This document shows, piece by piece, positions 8,301 through 18,204 of a DNA stretch of 64,000 nt (positions are counted from its first letter, which is position 1; each line of letters opens with the position of its first letter). Below the pieces are notes generated by a model. It saw only the letters and a list, made by a program, of their open reading frames with translations, did not search any database and was not told the DNA's origin. The translations under genes were made by a program, and so were the position numbers. The DNA lies in the IMG/VR virus record IMGVR_UViG_3300042518_000726, positions 1 through 64,000 of that record, one strand, 5' to 3'. This DNA comes from a virus.

Positions 8301-11300
8301 ATGTTTAAAGTAAAAGATGGTATCAGAATAGGTGCCCAAGAATTTGTAGACGGCAGCAGAAATGTAACTGCAGGCACAGTCTCGGCCTCAGACGTTACCA
8401 TTAGTGGCGAGCTTCGTGGCCCAGCTACTATGTATATTGACCCTGCCGGTATCGGTGATAATACAGGTACGCTAGTAATTCGTGGTAATTTACAAGTAGA
8501 CGGTACAACTACTACAATTAACTCTACCACAGTAGCTATTGATGACCTAAACCTACAATTAGCTACGGATGCCCCTAATGCAGCTGCTGCAGATGGTGCA
8601 GGTATTACTATTGGTGGTGCAGGTGCAACCTTTACCTATGTGTCCAGTGGCGACAAGTGGCAGCTAAATAAATCCTTAGAAATTAATGGCAATCAGGTTT
8701 GGCATGCTGGCAACTTAACAAATCTTAACCAACTTACTAATGGTCCAGGCTATATTACCGGTTATACAGAAACAGATACACTCGCAACTGTAACTGCAAG
8801 AGGTGCAAGTACAAGTAATTCAGTTACACTGAGTGGAACGGGGAATCAGTTTGGTGGTCACTTCTATTTTCTTCCTTGGGATTCTGCTGGAAATCACTAT
8901 CCTCATTTTAACGACGGAGGTAATGCTTCAGGATCTAAAGTTAATTGGCGTCTATTTACCGGAGGCACCAATAGCATAACACACTATTGGGATACTGGAT
9001 ATACGTATTTTGCGAATAGAGTTGAGTCTGCGAGTGACATGCGCGCTACACTATACTATGATGCTACTAATACTTCTTATTATTTAGATCCAGCAGCAGG
9101 ATTTTATCTGTTTGCGAGTTCATCAAGTGCTGTTATAAATGGCACAGAATCTTCTTCTGGGCTTATTATTCAAAACAATTCCACTGGTGGTCCAAAACTT
9201 TCTCTTAAATCTACAGCAGCATCTGGAAAAGATCTATGGTTTATTTCCAATAATACCAGTAACACAGATGGAGCTGGCAGACTCCAGTTATGGAATAATA
9301 GCGACGGCTACACTTTTGCTACTTTTGGCACTACTGCAGGCGCTAATCATTTTATCTATGGTGCATATACACAAATGAGTGGTAGTGCGAGAGCACCAAT
9401 ATTCTATGATTCAGATAACACTGGTTATTATGTAGATCCAGCAAGTACGTCAAATCTTTCGGGTTTAACTGTTAGTAATGCTATTTCGGGTAACGTTACA
9501 GGATACTCTAAGTGGATTGACAGAGTCCCTGCATATCAATGGAGCAACTCAACCCTGCCATCTGGGTATAACTCCGGGGTGGAGACATCATTTGTTTCTT
9601 CTGCTGAAGGGTGGCCACAATACGGCGTTGTATTAAGTGTAATGGGACGTGTTCCTGTAGATCCGGGTGGAAATTTTCAATTATTCATGGGACATGGTGC
9701 AAGCTATGGAGGATTAGGGTTAAGAGTTAGATCAATCAATCAAACAAATAATCTTTGGACTTCTTGGAAAATTTTACTTGATGAAACTAACTACACTAAT
9801 TATGCAATGCCTATTGGTTCTTCAGCAACAAACTCTGTTGATATAAGAGCACCGATATTCTATGATTCTGCTGACACTGGTTATTATGTCGATCCGAATA
9901 ACACATCCCGTTTAGCTGAATTGAGAGTTGGCGGTGGACCTGGTGGTAGTACAGCGGGTAACTTATACATACAAGGAAATAATGATTGGAGATGGATTGC
10001 CGGACACGTGCCAAACTATGGTGTAGGAAATGGATTTGGCTTATATAGCGATTCTCTTGGTTACTATTTAATGTCTTTATCGACTTCAGGAAATTGGTAT
10101 TTTGGTGAAAACAATCACAATTCATCTCACAGAGTAAGTATCAACGGTACCGGATATGCATCTGGTGATTTTAGATCTCCTATCTTCTATGATTCAAACG
10201 ATACTGCATATTATACAGATCCTGCAAGTACATCTAGGTTAAATAGCATTCTTCCAAATGAAATTCAACTTTATGCAGGTAAAATACAACATGGATCTGG
10301 TTCTGGTGGAACTTCATTTGGTGGGGGCCATTATTCACAGGGTATGGATATAGCTAATGGCTATAGTAGTTGGTCATATCCATATAAAGACTATATCATT
10401 GGACACCATACTGGAATTAGAATAGGTGGTTATTATAATTACGGAGGAACACGATTCTATAATAATTCTCCGACAACTGATGCTGATATGAATGGTCATG
10501 GTGATGGTGGAGAAACACTATTATTCTCGACGGGAATGTGGGATAATAATGTTAGATCACACGTTACGCTGTATGCTCCATTTATATACGACCTTGATGA
10601 TACTAATTATTATCTAGATCCAAACAGTGGCTCTAGACTACTTCACATTTTTGCTGGAAACGTAAGTTCCAGCAATGATGGTAGTTGGAATGCTAGAATG
10701 AATCTTGTTGGTTCTGCTCATGCGAGATTAGATGTAGTTAGCAATAGTGATGGCATTATCACTACGATGTATTCACACACTGGTCAAGGCGTGGGCAAAA
10801 TTGGAACGATGTCTAATCATCCGCTAACGTTAATGGCACAAGGCGCTAATGACGGAGGATACGTTTACAACGGATCAATTCGTTCACCAATTTTCTATGA
10901 TGCTAATGATACTAATTATTATTTAGATCCAGCTAGCACATCGAGATTAAACACTTCGCGAATTGGGAACATTAATGTAGGTTCTGGAACTTATTTAAAT
11001 ACGATAACACCAATTGGTGATGGTAATATTAATTTAAGTGCACCAAGTGGGGCATTTTATTTTGACACTTGGCCAAGGATGCCAGGATTATATGATATTA
11101 ATGATACTGCATACTATGTAGATCCAAATTCAAATTCTAAACTCGTAAATCTTGGATTAGGTGGTGCCACACCAGACGTAAGATTAAGTATTAGTGGTGA
11201 TGCACATGTATCAGGCTTCCTTTACATGGCGGGGACTGCAGGATCAGCTGGTAGCTGGGGATCGAGAGATTATACATCAGGAAGCAGTAGATACTTTAAC

Positions 11301-14300
11301 GCTAACTACTATGAATTTAATAATGTTGGATATGGATCGACTTGGTCATTTACAATTAGCAGTGGAGATACAACATCTTCTTCTTCATCTAGAGCACCTA
11401 TATTCTATGATTCAAATAATACAGCATACTATACAGATCCAGCAAGCACATCCAGACTAAACTCAATTACTATTGATGACGGCAATGTACAACTGTATAA
11501 ACCACAAACAGTTGACATGTCGAACACTTCGACATATAGCACAAGCAATTACTATCCTGTAACTATACAAGTTCCAACTGGCGGATGCTGGATAGAGATT
11601 CAAAATAATTTAAACTCTAACGTTCCATCTTGGGCTACACACCCAAGCGGATTTACTTTAAATCTAAGATGGTGGACTAACGGTAGTAGCTGGGGAACTA
11701 CTGAAGTTAAGAGAAGGGTAGAACAATACCACGAAAGATTTACTAATTTGACTATTTGTGGTGGTATTACGCAAATGATACATAGTAGTACTGAAGTTGT
11801 ATGGCTACGCGGTGGTGGCACCTACTACTTTTATTTTAGTCGCAATTTAGGTGCTACTGCACAATCAAGTACTTACAGTATTAATAGTCAGAGTGTATCA
11901 CCAACTTCATCAGCTCAAAATAGTGTTTGGGATTCTGCTTCTGGAGCACATACATCTTATAATACACGCGTCGACGCCGATAGTCAGATGCGTTCACCGA
12001 TATACTATGATTATAATGATACTGGTTATTATGTCGACCCTGGTGCCGATTTATCTTTTCGCACAGCTGGGTACATAAATTTATTTAGAAATGATGTACA
12101 AGCTATTTTACAATCGCAGAATACTTCTGCTGGAAGTCCTGCCCAATTTAATTTGCGCCATAGTTATGGTGATGTAGTTTTAGAAAATTACAGAGGTGGG
12201 ATCCTTGAGTATGCCACTGCGGTTCAAACCAACAATAGTTATCGCGCACCAATATTTTATGATTCAAATGATACTGGTTATTATTTTGATGGTACAGGTG
12301 GAACACGTCAATCTAGATTTTTGACTATAAGTGGTGGAGCTACTGGCATCTACGGGAATGAATTAGTTGTTGGCGCTACTGCTGTACAATACTCTCTTCA
12401 AGATACTAATCAACGAGCAATTATTCAAGCACATGGCGCGTATCCGGTAATATCACTAAATCATACTGTTACGTCTAACACACAGCATGGACCAACTATT
12501 CAGTTTACATCTAATGGCACAGGGCATCAATTTGTTATTGGTACTAATGGTACTGGTACTATGTTGTCAATGGGTTATTCTTCTGCAGGTGACTGGAATC
12601 CTCACAATGGTATTTCTGGATATAATGGTACTTCATTCTTCCATGTTGGAACAAACGGCTACATCGGAATAGGATCTGAAGGCGACTGGACTGTTTCAGG
12701 TGGATCTGGAACACATACTCCTGGATATAATCTACACTTTATTGGAAGCAACAACGCAGTGAATGGACACGCAGCTTTCTTTGATAATCGTGTAAGTGCA
12801 ACAAATAACGGATCCGGATTCTTATTTAGAAATCTTCACGGAAACCATTCATGGGGTGTAGTGGCAGAATATAGAATTGATGGAGCCGGAGATAGACCTT
12901 CTATTTTATTTTCAAGTAATCAGGTAAATACTTCTTGGTCTGTAGGATTTGTAACAGGCAGTGACGACACATTTCGTATAACTAAAAATCATGGTCATAG
13001 AGCATATTATGGTGGATGGACAGATGCTAGTACTGGATGGGGAGCACCATATTTAACCATCAATACTAGCGGTAACGTTACAGCTCCTGTTGACATGCGT
13101 TCACCAATCTTCTATGATTCTAATGATACTAGTTACTATTTAGACCCAAATAGCACTTCGTTTCAACGAAGCCTATTCCTAGGAGCACACGATTCTGGTA
13201 CTTCTGAATTCAGATTTGGTGAAGATAGTAGTGGCTGGTATGGTGACCGATGGTATTGGGATAGCCAATATACTGCATATCGTTATAGCCGATATGCTGG
13301 AACAGATAGTTTAATTCACTACCACGACACCCGTGATGCCACAAGAATTACTTATGGTCGTAATATTGTATTTGACGACTACGGTAAAGGTATAGTTGGT
13401 GTATATTCTTCTTATAGATACCAAGGCGTGTTTGCAATGGGAGATTCGTATAAACTTCCTGCAGATGGTACTACTACTGGAAGCTTATATGGACTAGCTT
13501 GGTCACACCCAAATGCTGGTGGAACAGCCGGCAATCTAAACACACACGGCCTCCTAGTTTTAGAAAATGGAGGTTTCTTAGCAGCCGTTTCAGGAAGTAT
13601 TCGTGCTCGCGATGATATGCGCGCACCAATATTCTATGAGATAAATAACACTGGTTACTATGTCGATCCAGGCAACAATGCAAACATAGCTGGCCAAGTT
13701 TATATTGGCGGCTGGTTTAGAAACTACGGACAACAAGGTTTGTATAATGAGTCTTATGGAAATCACTGGTATGCAACTGGCAACGACTACTGGAACTTAG
13801 CTGGAAATAATGGCATTAATGTTGGTATTATTTTTAGAACGGGCGGGCATCAAGGCACGTCTCGTGGATATGTGTATGCAGACAGTAGTAATAATATTGG
13901 ATTTTTAAACAGTGGGGCTAGTTGGAGACTGCGTGTTGTTGGAGATGATTATTCTGTAGCAGATGGCTCCTCTATGAGAGCGCAGATTTTCTATGACTCT
14001 AATGATACCACATACTATCTAGATCCAAATAGTACTACTAGTTCATTAAAAATCGCAGGCGCAATTGAACTAGGCGAAAATCATGCTTTCCCTAACGTAG
14101 AGTGGTCTTCGAGTGGAAGTAGTACTGGTATGATCATATTCAAGTTACCAGGTGGTAGCGGTAACTATGGTATGGTACACATGGTATTTGATTATTACGA
14201 GTACAATTCTCCTCGCACTGCTACAATCATAGTCGGCGGACATAATTGGAATAGTGCTTGGTATAATAATTCTTGTAATGTAGTTGGGTTCATTGACAAA

Positions 14301-15992
14301 CAAGTAAGACTAGGATTTAAAGACGGTCAGTATTGTGTAGTCATTGGAACTTCTGGATCAGAGTGGAACTACGGTACTGTAAGATTAAGAAAAATTCATA
14401 ATGCTTCGTTTTATAACAATGCAATGGATCTTGGTGGATCATACAGCGTAGCTCAAACCACAACAGAGTCATTTACAAATATAACTAGCGACTTAAGAAA
14501 CTTTAGAACACCTACAGCGTTACAGGTTGATGGTATTCTACAAGCATACACAGATGTACGCACGCCTATTGTTTACGATCAAAACGACACCAATTACTAC
14601 TGCGATCCTAACGGCAGCAGCAGACTCAATGATGTATTTCCTAATCAGATATACAACTATGGTTGGTTTAGAAATCAAAATTCTGCGACTGGTTTATACA
14701 ATACTGCAACTGATTCGCATTTTTATTCTGCAGGTGCTAATTACTGGCACATTAATCCAGATAATGGTAGTGTTTCAGTTGGCGGATTAATATTTTATGA
14801 CCAGTTTAACAGCACTCAAAATAGCTCAACCGGAAGAAAAGGATCTATTTATTGGGACAGTGCTGGATTTGGTTTATTAGATAGCACGGGTAATTGGACA
14901 ATAAATCTTCATCCAACAAATTATAGACGAGTCACTATAGGCGGTTACAATGGTCTTAACCCTTATAGTAGCGTTGATGGTATTCGCCTTATGTTTGGTG
15001 GCGGCGATGATAACGCGGCTGGCAGTTACTATATTGGTACTAACTTTGAAAACTATGGTGGCACATATACCAAGCTCGATTTACGTTGGCACACCGGTAT
15101 TCGCATGGGTGCTCAACCTGGCTATGGTGGTATTAGATTCTACAACAATGAAGGTCTTGAAACAATAAGATTCTCGATTAATAAAGGTGACGAACATACT
15201 CGAGTAGAGAGTGGTAGTTTTTATTCAAACTTAATGTATGATCGTGATAATACTGCTTATTATGTAGATCCAGCAAGCACTTCTAGACTTCTTAAACTAC
15301 GAGTTAATACTGCTAATGATCCTAGCGATAATGCATATGGAACGGCAACAGACATACCCATGTATATGTCTGGTAGTACTCGTACTCAATCAACATTTTT
15401 AATCGAAAATACTAGTAATAGTTTTCTTGAATATCCTGTCATTGTTATTAGAAGAACACAAACTCCAACAGCAGCTAGATTTGGATCATTTATACGTTTT
15501 GCTGATAGGAATTCTGGTGGTAATGATGTATTGACTCAAATTTTTACTTATAATAGACAAACCTCCCAAGATCTAAACATAGAGGCTAGTAGTAGTACAG
15601 GAGATCGTGTAATTATAACAGCAGGTAGTTCTTCTAATATATATGTTGGTGAAAACTATGTTTTTCATTTAAAAGCTGCTAATTATAACGGTATCACTCC
15701 TGGAGCACTAGATATTGATTGTAGGCAAGGCAACTACTTTACAAAAACAATTGCTGGTAATAGTACATTTACATTTAGTAATGTAACTAGTTTAAGTGGA
15801 TATACTCTTGCATACTCATTTACACTTGAAGTAACACACACTAGTGGTACTATTACTTGGCCTTCAACTGTAAAATGGCCGGGTAACACTGCTCCTTCCT
15901 TAACAACAGGTAAAACTCACTTATTTATGTTTGTTACAGATGATGCTGGAAGTAGATGGCGTGGTTCTTATTTAACTAACTACGATAATTAA
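8301..15992 (+). CDS. Giant tail fibre protein (2563 aa) with 15 YD-x-DT-YYxDP motifs
   Basis: One open frame of 7.7 kb. The N-terminus repeats the GNLQVDGTTTTINST…GAGITIGGAG module of the 4292 protein. The bulk consists of about 15 variable domains, each introduced by a conserved linker of the type RAPIFYDSNDTGYYVDPASTSRL; variants include YYLDP, YYTDP, YYCDP and YYFDG. The inserts between linkers are rich in Trp, Tyr, Gly and His (GHSW-like), as in carbohydrate-contacting fibre domains. The last 90 residues form the usual distal tip with GNYFTKTI, F-x-F, WPSTVKWPG and GKTHLFMFVTDD. The architecture suggests a modular long fibre with exchangeable domains. Confidence 0.85.
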   Translation: MFKVKDGIRIGAQEFVDGSRNVTAGTVSASDVTISGELRGPATMYIDPAGIGDNTGTLVIRGNLQVDGTTTTINSTTVAIDDLNLQLATDAPNAAAADGAGITIGGAGATFTYVSSGDKWQLNKSLEINGNQVWHAGNLTNLNQLTNGPGYITGYTETDTLATVTARGASTSNSVTLSGTGNQFGGHFYFLPWDSAGNHYPHFNDGGNASGSKVNWRLFTGGTNSITHYWDTGYTYFANRVESASDMRATLYYDATNTSYYLDPAAGFYLFASSSSAVINGTESSSGLIIQNNSTGGPKLSLKSTAASGKDLWFISNNTSNTDGAGRLQLWNNSDGYTFATFGTTAGANHFIYGAYTQMSGSARAPIFYDSDNTGYYVDPASTSNLSGLTVSNAISGNVTGYSKWIDRVPAYQWSNSTLPSGYNSGVETSFVSSAEGWPQYGVVLSVMGRVPVDPGGNFQLFMGHGASYGGLGLRVRSINQTNNLWTSWKILLDETNYTNYAMPIGSSATNSVDIRAPIFYDSADTGYYVDPNNTSRLAELRVGGGPGGSTAGNLYIQGNNDWRWIAGHVPNYGVGNGFGLYSDSLGYYLMSLSTSGNWYFGENNHNSSHRVSINGTGYASGDFRSPIFYDSNDTAYYTDPASTSRLNSILPNEIQLYAGKIQHGSGSGGTSFGGGHYSQGMDIANGYSSWSYPYKDYIIGHHTGIRIGGYYNYGGTRFYNNSPTTDADMNGHGDGGETLLFSTGMWDNNVRSHVTLYAPFIYDLDDTNYYLDPNSGSRLLHIFAGNVSSSNDGSWNARMNLVGSAHARLDVVSNSDGIITTMYSHTGQGVGKIGTMSNHPLTLMAQGANDGGYVYNGSIRSPIFYDANDTNYYLDPASTSRLNTSRIGNINVGSGTYLNTITPIGDGNINLSAPSGAFYFDTWPRMPGLYDINDTAYYVDPNSNSKLVNLGLGGATPDVRLSISGDAHVSGFLYMAGTAGSAGSWGSRDYTSGSSRYFNANYYEFNNVGYGSTWSFTISSGDTTSSSSSRAPIFYDSNNTAYYTDPASTSRLNSITIDDGNVQLYKPQTVDMSNTSTYSTSNYYPVTIQVPTGGCWIEIQNNLNSNVPSWATHPSGFTLNLRWWTNGSSWGTTEVKRRVEQYHERFTNLTICGGITQMIHSSTEVVWLRGGGTYYFYFSRNLGATAQSSTYSINSQSVSPTSSAQNSVWDSASGAHTSYNTRVDADSQMRSPIYYDYNDTGYYVDPGADLSFRTAGYINLFRNDVQAILQSQNTSAGSPAQFNLRHSYGDVVLENYRGGILEYATAVQTNNSYRAPIFYDSNDTGYYFDGTGGTRQSRFLTISGGATGIYGNELVVGATAVQYSLQDTNQRAIIQAHGAYPVISLNHTVTSNTQHGPTIQFTSNGTGHQFVIGTNGTGTMLSMGYSSAGDWNPHNGISGYNGTSFFHVGTNGYIGIGSEGDWTVSGGSGTHTPGYNLHFIGSNNAVNGHAAFFDNRVSATNNGSGFLFRNLHGNHSWGVVAEYRIDGAGDRPSILFSSNQVNTSWSVGFVTGSDDTFRITKNHGHRAYYGGWTDASTGWGAPYLTINTSGNVTAPVDMRSPIFYDSNDTSYYLDPNSTSFQRSLFLGAHDSGTSEFRFGEDSSGWYGDRWYWDSQYTAYRYSRYAGTDSLIHYHDTRDATRITYGRNIVFDDYGKGIVGVYSSYRYQGVFAMGDSYKLPADGTTTGSLYGLAWSHPNAGGTAGNLNTHGLLVLENGGFLAAVSGSIRARDDMRAPIFYEINNTGYYVDPGNNANIAGQVYIGGWFRNYGQQGLYNESYGNHWYATGNDYWNLAGNNGINVGIIFRTGGHQGTSRGYVYADSSNNIGFLNSGASWRLRVVGDDYSVADGSSMRAQIFYDSNDTTYYLDPNSTTSSLKIAGAIELGENHAFPNVEWSSSGSSTGMIIFKLPGGSGNYGMVHMVFDYYEYNSPRTATIIVGGHNWNSAWYNNSCNVVGFIDKQVRLGFKDGQYCVVIGTSGSEWNYGTVRLRKIHNASFYNNAMDLGGSYSVAQTTTESFTNITSDLRNFRTPTALQVDGILQAYTDVRTPIVYDQNDTNYYCDPNGSSRLNDVFPNQIYNYGWFRNQNSATGLYNTATDSHFYSAGANYWHINPDNGSVSVGGLIFYDQFNSTQNSSTGRKGSIYWDSAGFGLLDSTGNWTINLHPTNYRRVTIGGYNGLNPYSSVDGIRLMFGGGDDNAAGSYYIGTNFENYGGTYTKLDLRWHTGIRMGAQPGYGGIRFYNNEGLETIRFSINKGDEHTRVESGSFYSNLMYDRDNTAYYVDPASTSRLLKLRVNTANDPSDNAYGTATDIPMYMSGSTRTQSTFLIENTSNSFLEYPVIVIRRTQTPTAARFGSFIRFADRNSGGNDVLTQIFTYNRQTSQDLNIEASSSTGDRVIITAGSSSNIYVGENYVFHLKAANYNGITPGALDIDCRQGNYFTKTIAGNSTFTFSNVTSLSGYTLAYSFTLEVTHTSGTITWPSTVKWPGNTAPSLTTGKTHLFMFVTDDAGSRWRGSYLTNYDN

Positions 15993-15993
15993 A

Positions 15994-16668
15994 ATGGATA
16001 CAATTAGTTTTAATAATTTTATGGCTAGTGGTCAACCCAGAGGGTATACACTAACAGCCGGAACTAAAGCGCCAACCCTAGGTGCTGGTGGACATCCTAA
16101 TTATCCTCCTAGTGGTTGGACAGGTTTATCATATGGAAATGTTGATGATAGTTTTGTTAGTGTTACTATACCAAGCTTTGCACTTAATCTAAATAGTTTT
16201 ACAACAGCCTATATCGGTTCAAATACTTATATTACTTTTGGCAGTGGTTCAACTGTTTTTAGTAGTTTAAGTGCAAGTAATCCTGCTCTACATAAAATTC
16301 ACTTAGGAGCTGCCGATAATTCATATCAACAAGTTTCAATGATTCAATCTGGAACTGATTATACAAGAATTAGATATGAAGGAAATGGTAGTACTAGCGG
16401 TACTATTGGTTCACCTGGTATTGTATATGAAGCTACTTTTTTTAATAGCGCAAAAACAGGCGGAGTACCTGTACTAGAAGTATTATTTGGTAATCATAAT
16501 AGAACGAGTGGTGCATCTGGCATAGCTACTACAAACTCTTATCTAGCTACACCCTCTCCTGCAGGATACTTTTCAGCAAATCAAAGCTATGTTTTTGTAG
16601 GCAATGCTTCGGGCGGTACCGCATGGACTATATATACTGGATACTATATGGCAGGTACAGACTACTAA
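15994..16668 (+). CDS. Fibre-associated beta-rich protein
   Basis: A 224-residue Gly/Ser/Thr/Tyr-rich protein starting two bases after the giant-fibre stop. There is no signal peptide and no catalytic motif I recognise. The composition (NYPPSGWTGL, SYVFVGNASGG) matches fibre-tip or lectin-like proteins. Immediate linkage to the giant fibre and to a fibre assembly chaperone suggests a distal fibre subunit or tip attachment protein. Confidence 0.6.
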   Translation: MDTISFNNFMASGQPRGYTLTAGTKAPTLGAGGHPNYPPSGWTGLSYGNVDDSFVSVTIPSFALNLNSFTTAYIGSNTYITFGSGSTVFSSLSASNPALHKIHLGAADNSYQQVSMIQSGTDYTRIRYEGNGSTSGTIGSPGIVYEATFFNSAKTGGVPVLEVLFGNHNRTSGASGIATTNSYLATPSPAGYFSANQSYVFVGNASGGTAWTIYTGYYMAGTDY

Positions 16669-16681
16669 TTAAGGAAAACTA

Positions 16682-17140
16682 ATGATATATGTAAAATTAA
16701 ATAGTAATGGTGAAATTGAGAAATACCCTTATAATCTGTACGATTTAAGAGTAGATTTTCCTAATACATCGTTTACTATTCCTGTAGAAGAAGATTCTCT
16801 GAATAGTAGAGGTATTTTTAGGGTAGCAGAAAGCGTAATGCCACAGATTGATCATACTAAAGAATTAGTTGAACTACAACCAACTCTACAAAACGGAACT
16901 TGGACAAGGGTTTGGAGTGTAGTTGATGCACTTCCAGAACACATTCAAACTAGATTTGATGCTGCTGCATACGACATAAGAAAACGGAGAAATGAACTAC
17001 TTTCAAGCACAGATTGGACACAAGTAGCAGACACCCCTGTAGATAAACAAACATGGGCAACGTATAGACAAGCTCTTAGAAATATTACCACACAATCAAA
17101 CTTTCCTTGGTCAGTAGAATGGCCAACCCAACCCGTATAA
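16682..17140 (+). CDS. Tail fibre assembly chaperone (Phage_tail_APC-like)
   Basis: A 152-residue protein. The C-terminal part has the family signature: an R-x2-RN-x-LLSSTDWTQ-x-AD segment followed by W-x2-YRQALR, as in phage tail assembly chaperones. The N-terminal half (residues 1-70) is the usual small beta domain of this group. AAGGA precedes the start by about 7 nt. Its position straight after the fibre genes fits a chaperone that folds or attaches the distal fibre. Confidence 0.75.
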   Translation: MIYVKLNSNGEIEKYPYNLYDLRVDFPNTSFTIPVEEDSLNSRGIFRVAESVMPQIDHTKELVELQPTLQNGTWTRVWSVVDALPEHIQTRFDAAAYDIRKRRNELLSSTDWTQVADTPVDKQTWATYRQALRNITTQSNFPWSVEWPTQPV

Positions 17141-17265
17141 TAAGGAATTACTATGGTAACCTCTTAGTTACGCCCATCAAATAATAACAGTCAGAAATCA
17201 ACAAGTTAAAAATGCTAGTAAGATAACTACTAGCAAAACAAGCGCCAACATTTTAGGAGAAAATA
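17141..17265 (+). other. Intergenic region with two small hairpins and a 4-codon mini-ORF
   Basis: It contains GTAAC/GTTAC (near 17156-17171) and GCTAGT/ACTAGC (near 17213-17234) hairpins. A good ribosome-binding site (AAGGAATTACT) is followed by ATG-GTA-ACC-TCT-TAG, a four-residue reading frame that could be a remnant or a translation-coupling device. No promoter is evident. Confidence 0.4.
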
Positions 17266-17643
17266 ATGGCAATTACTTATACATGGAAAGTAACTTCAGC
17301 AAAAACTAAAACTGAAGGTTCAAATCAAAATGCTATTGTTCAAACATACTGGACAAAAACTGGTACTGATGAAAATGGAAATACAGGAACATTTTCAGGT
17401 GCAACACCTTTTACTACAGTAGGAATGCCTGAAGGATATACATTTATTCCTTTTGACCAACTTACGGAAGAAATGGTTTTAGAATGGATTAAAGCTGTAG
17501 TCGTTGGCGGTTACGAAGAACACGTTAATGCTCAAATTCAAAAACAGATTGATGATAAATTAACTCCAGTAACTGAAGCTACACTACCTTGGGCTCCTGC
17601 ACCTACACCTACTACTGCACCACCCGCACCTATTAATCCATAA
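17266..17643 (+). CDS. Conserved phage virion-region protein (cyanophage-type)
   Basis: A 125-residue protein with AGGAG 7 nt before the ATG. The N-terminal half (TYTWKVTS…NAIVQTYW…GTDENGNTGTFSGATPF) is a conserved small domain seen in many aquatic T4-like phages. The C-terminus is a Pro/Thr/Ala-rich tail. Function is not established; location suggests a virion or assembly protein. Confidence 0.65.
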   Translation: MAITYTWKVTSAKTKTEGSNQNAIVQTYWTKTGTDENGNTGTFSGATPFTTVGMPEGYTFIPFDQLTEEMVLEWIKAVVVGGYEEHVNAQIQKQIDDKLTPVTEATLPWAPAPTPTTAPPAPINP

Positions 17644-17658
17644 TACGTAGAGGTTACT

Positions 17659-18204
17659 ATGCGACAATTAGTTTGGCTATTATTTTTGATTTCAAGCCTT
17701 GCCCTTGCCCAAACAACAGACAGGATTATTTCAGAATCAACAAGTAATAGTCAATCTAATTCGACTAGTACTAGCGTAAATGAAACTACAGTTAAATCGC
17801 CCCCACCTAGTGCTATTAGTCCAGGTATTACTGTAATTAACAATGATCTTTGTACTGTTGGTGTGTCAGGAGCAGTACAAACTCAAATCTTAGGTATTAG
17901 TGGTGGTAGTACTGTTCGGGATATGAACTGTGAACGTATTAAGCTTGCAAAGAATCTTTATGACATGGGCATGAAGGTTGCAGCGGTATCCACACTATGC
18001 CAAGATGATCGAGTATTTACTGCCATGATGAATGCTGGAACACCTTGTCCAGTGGATGGTAAGATCGGCGAAGAAGCTAAGAGAATATGGGACACCAATC
18101 CAACACGAAAACCTGAATCCGTAAAGGAGAGTAACAATGCAAGTTTCTGGCAAAAAGTTAGTGCTGGGCTTGGCGTCCTGGCTATTCTTCTCATTCTCCT
18201 GTAG
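17659..18204 (+). CDS. Secreted protein with C-terminal membrane anchor
   Basis: A 181-residue protein. The N-terminus is a clear signal peptide (about residues 1-17, cleavage after ALA). A Ser/Thr/Asn-rich stretch follows, then a compact domain with four cysteines (residues about 72-135), and a C-terminal hydrophobic segment (about 166-181). It overlaps the next gene by 68 nt. The topology suggests an envelope-located protein made with the lysis genes. No known family recognised. Confidence 0.65.
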   Translation: MRQLVWLLFLISSLALAQTTDRIISESTSNSQSNSTSTSVNETTVKSPPPSAISPGITVINNDLCTVGVSGAVQTQILGISGGSTVRDMNCERIKLAKNLYDMGMKVAAVSTLCQDDRVFTAMMNAGTPCPVDGKIGEEAKRIWDTNPTRKPESVKESNNASFWQKVSAGLGVLAILLILL

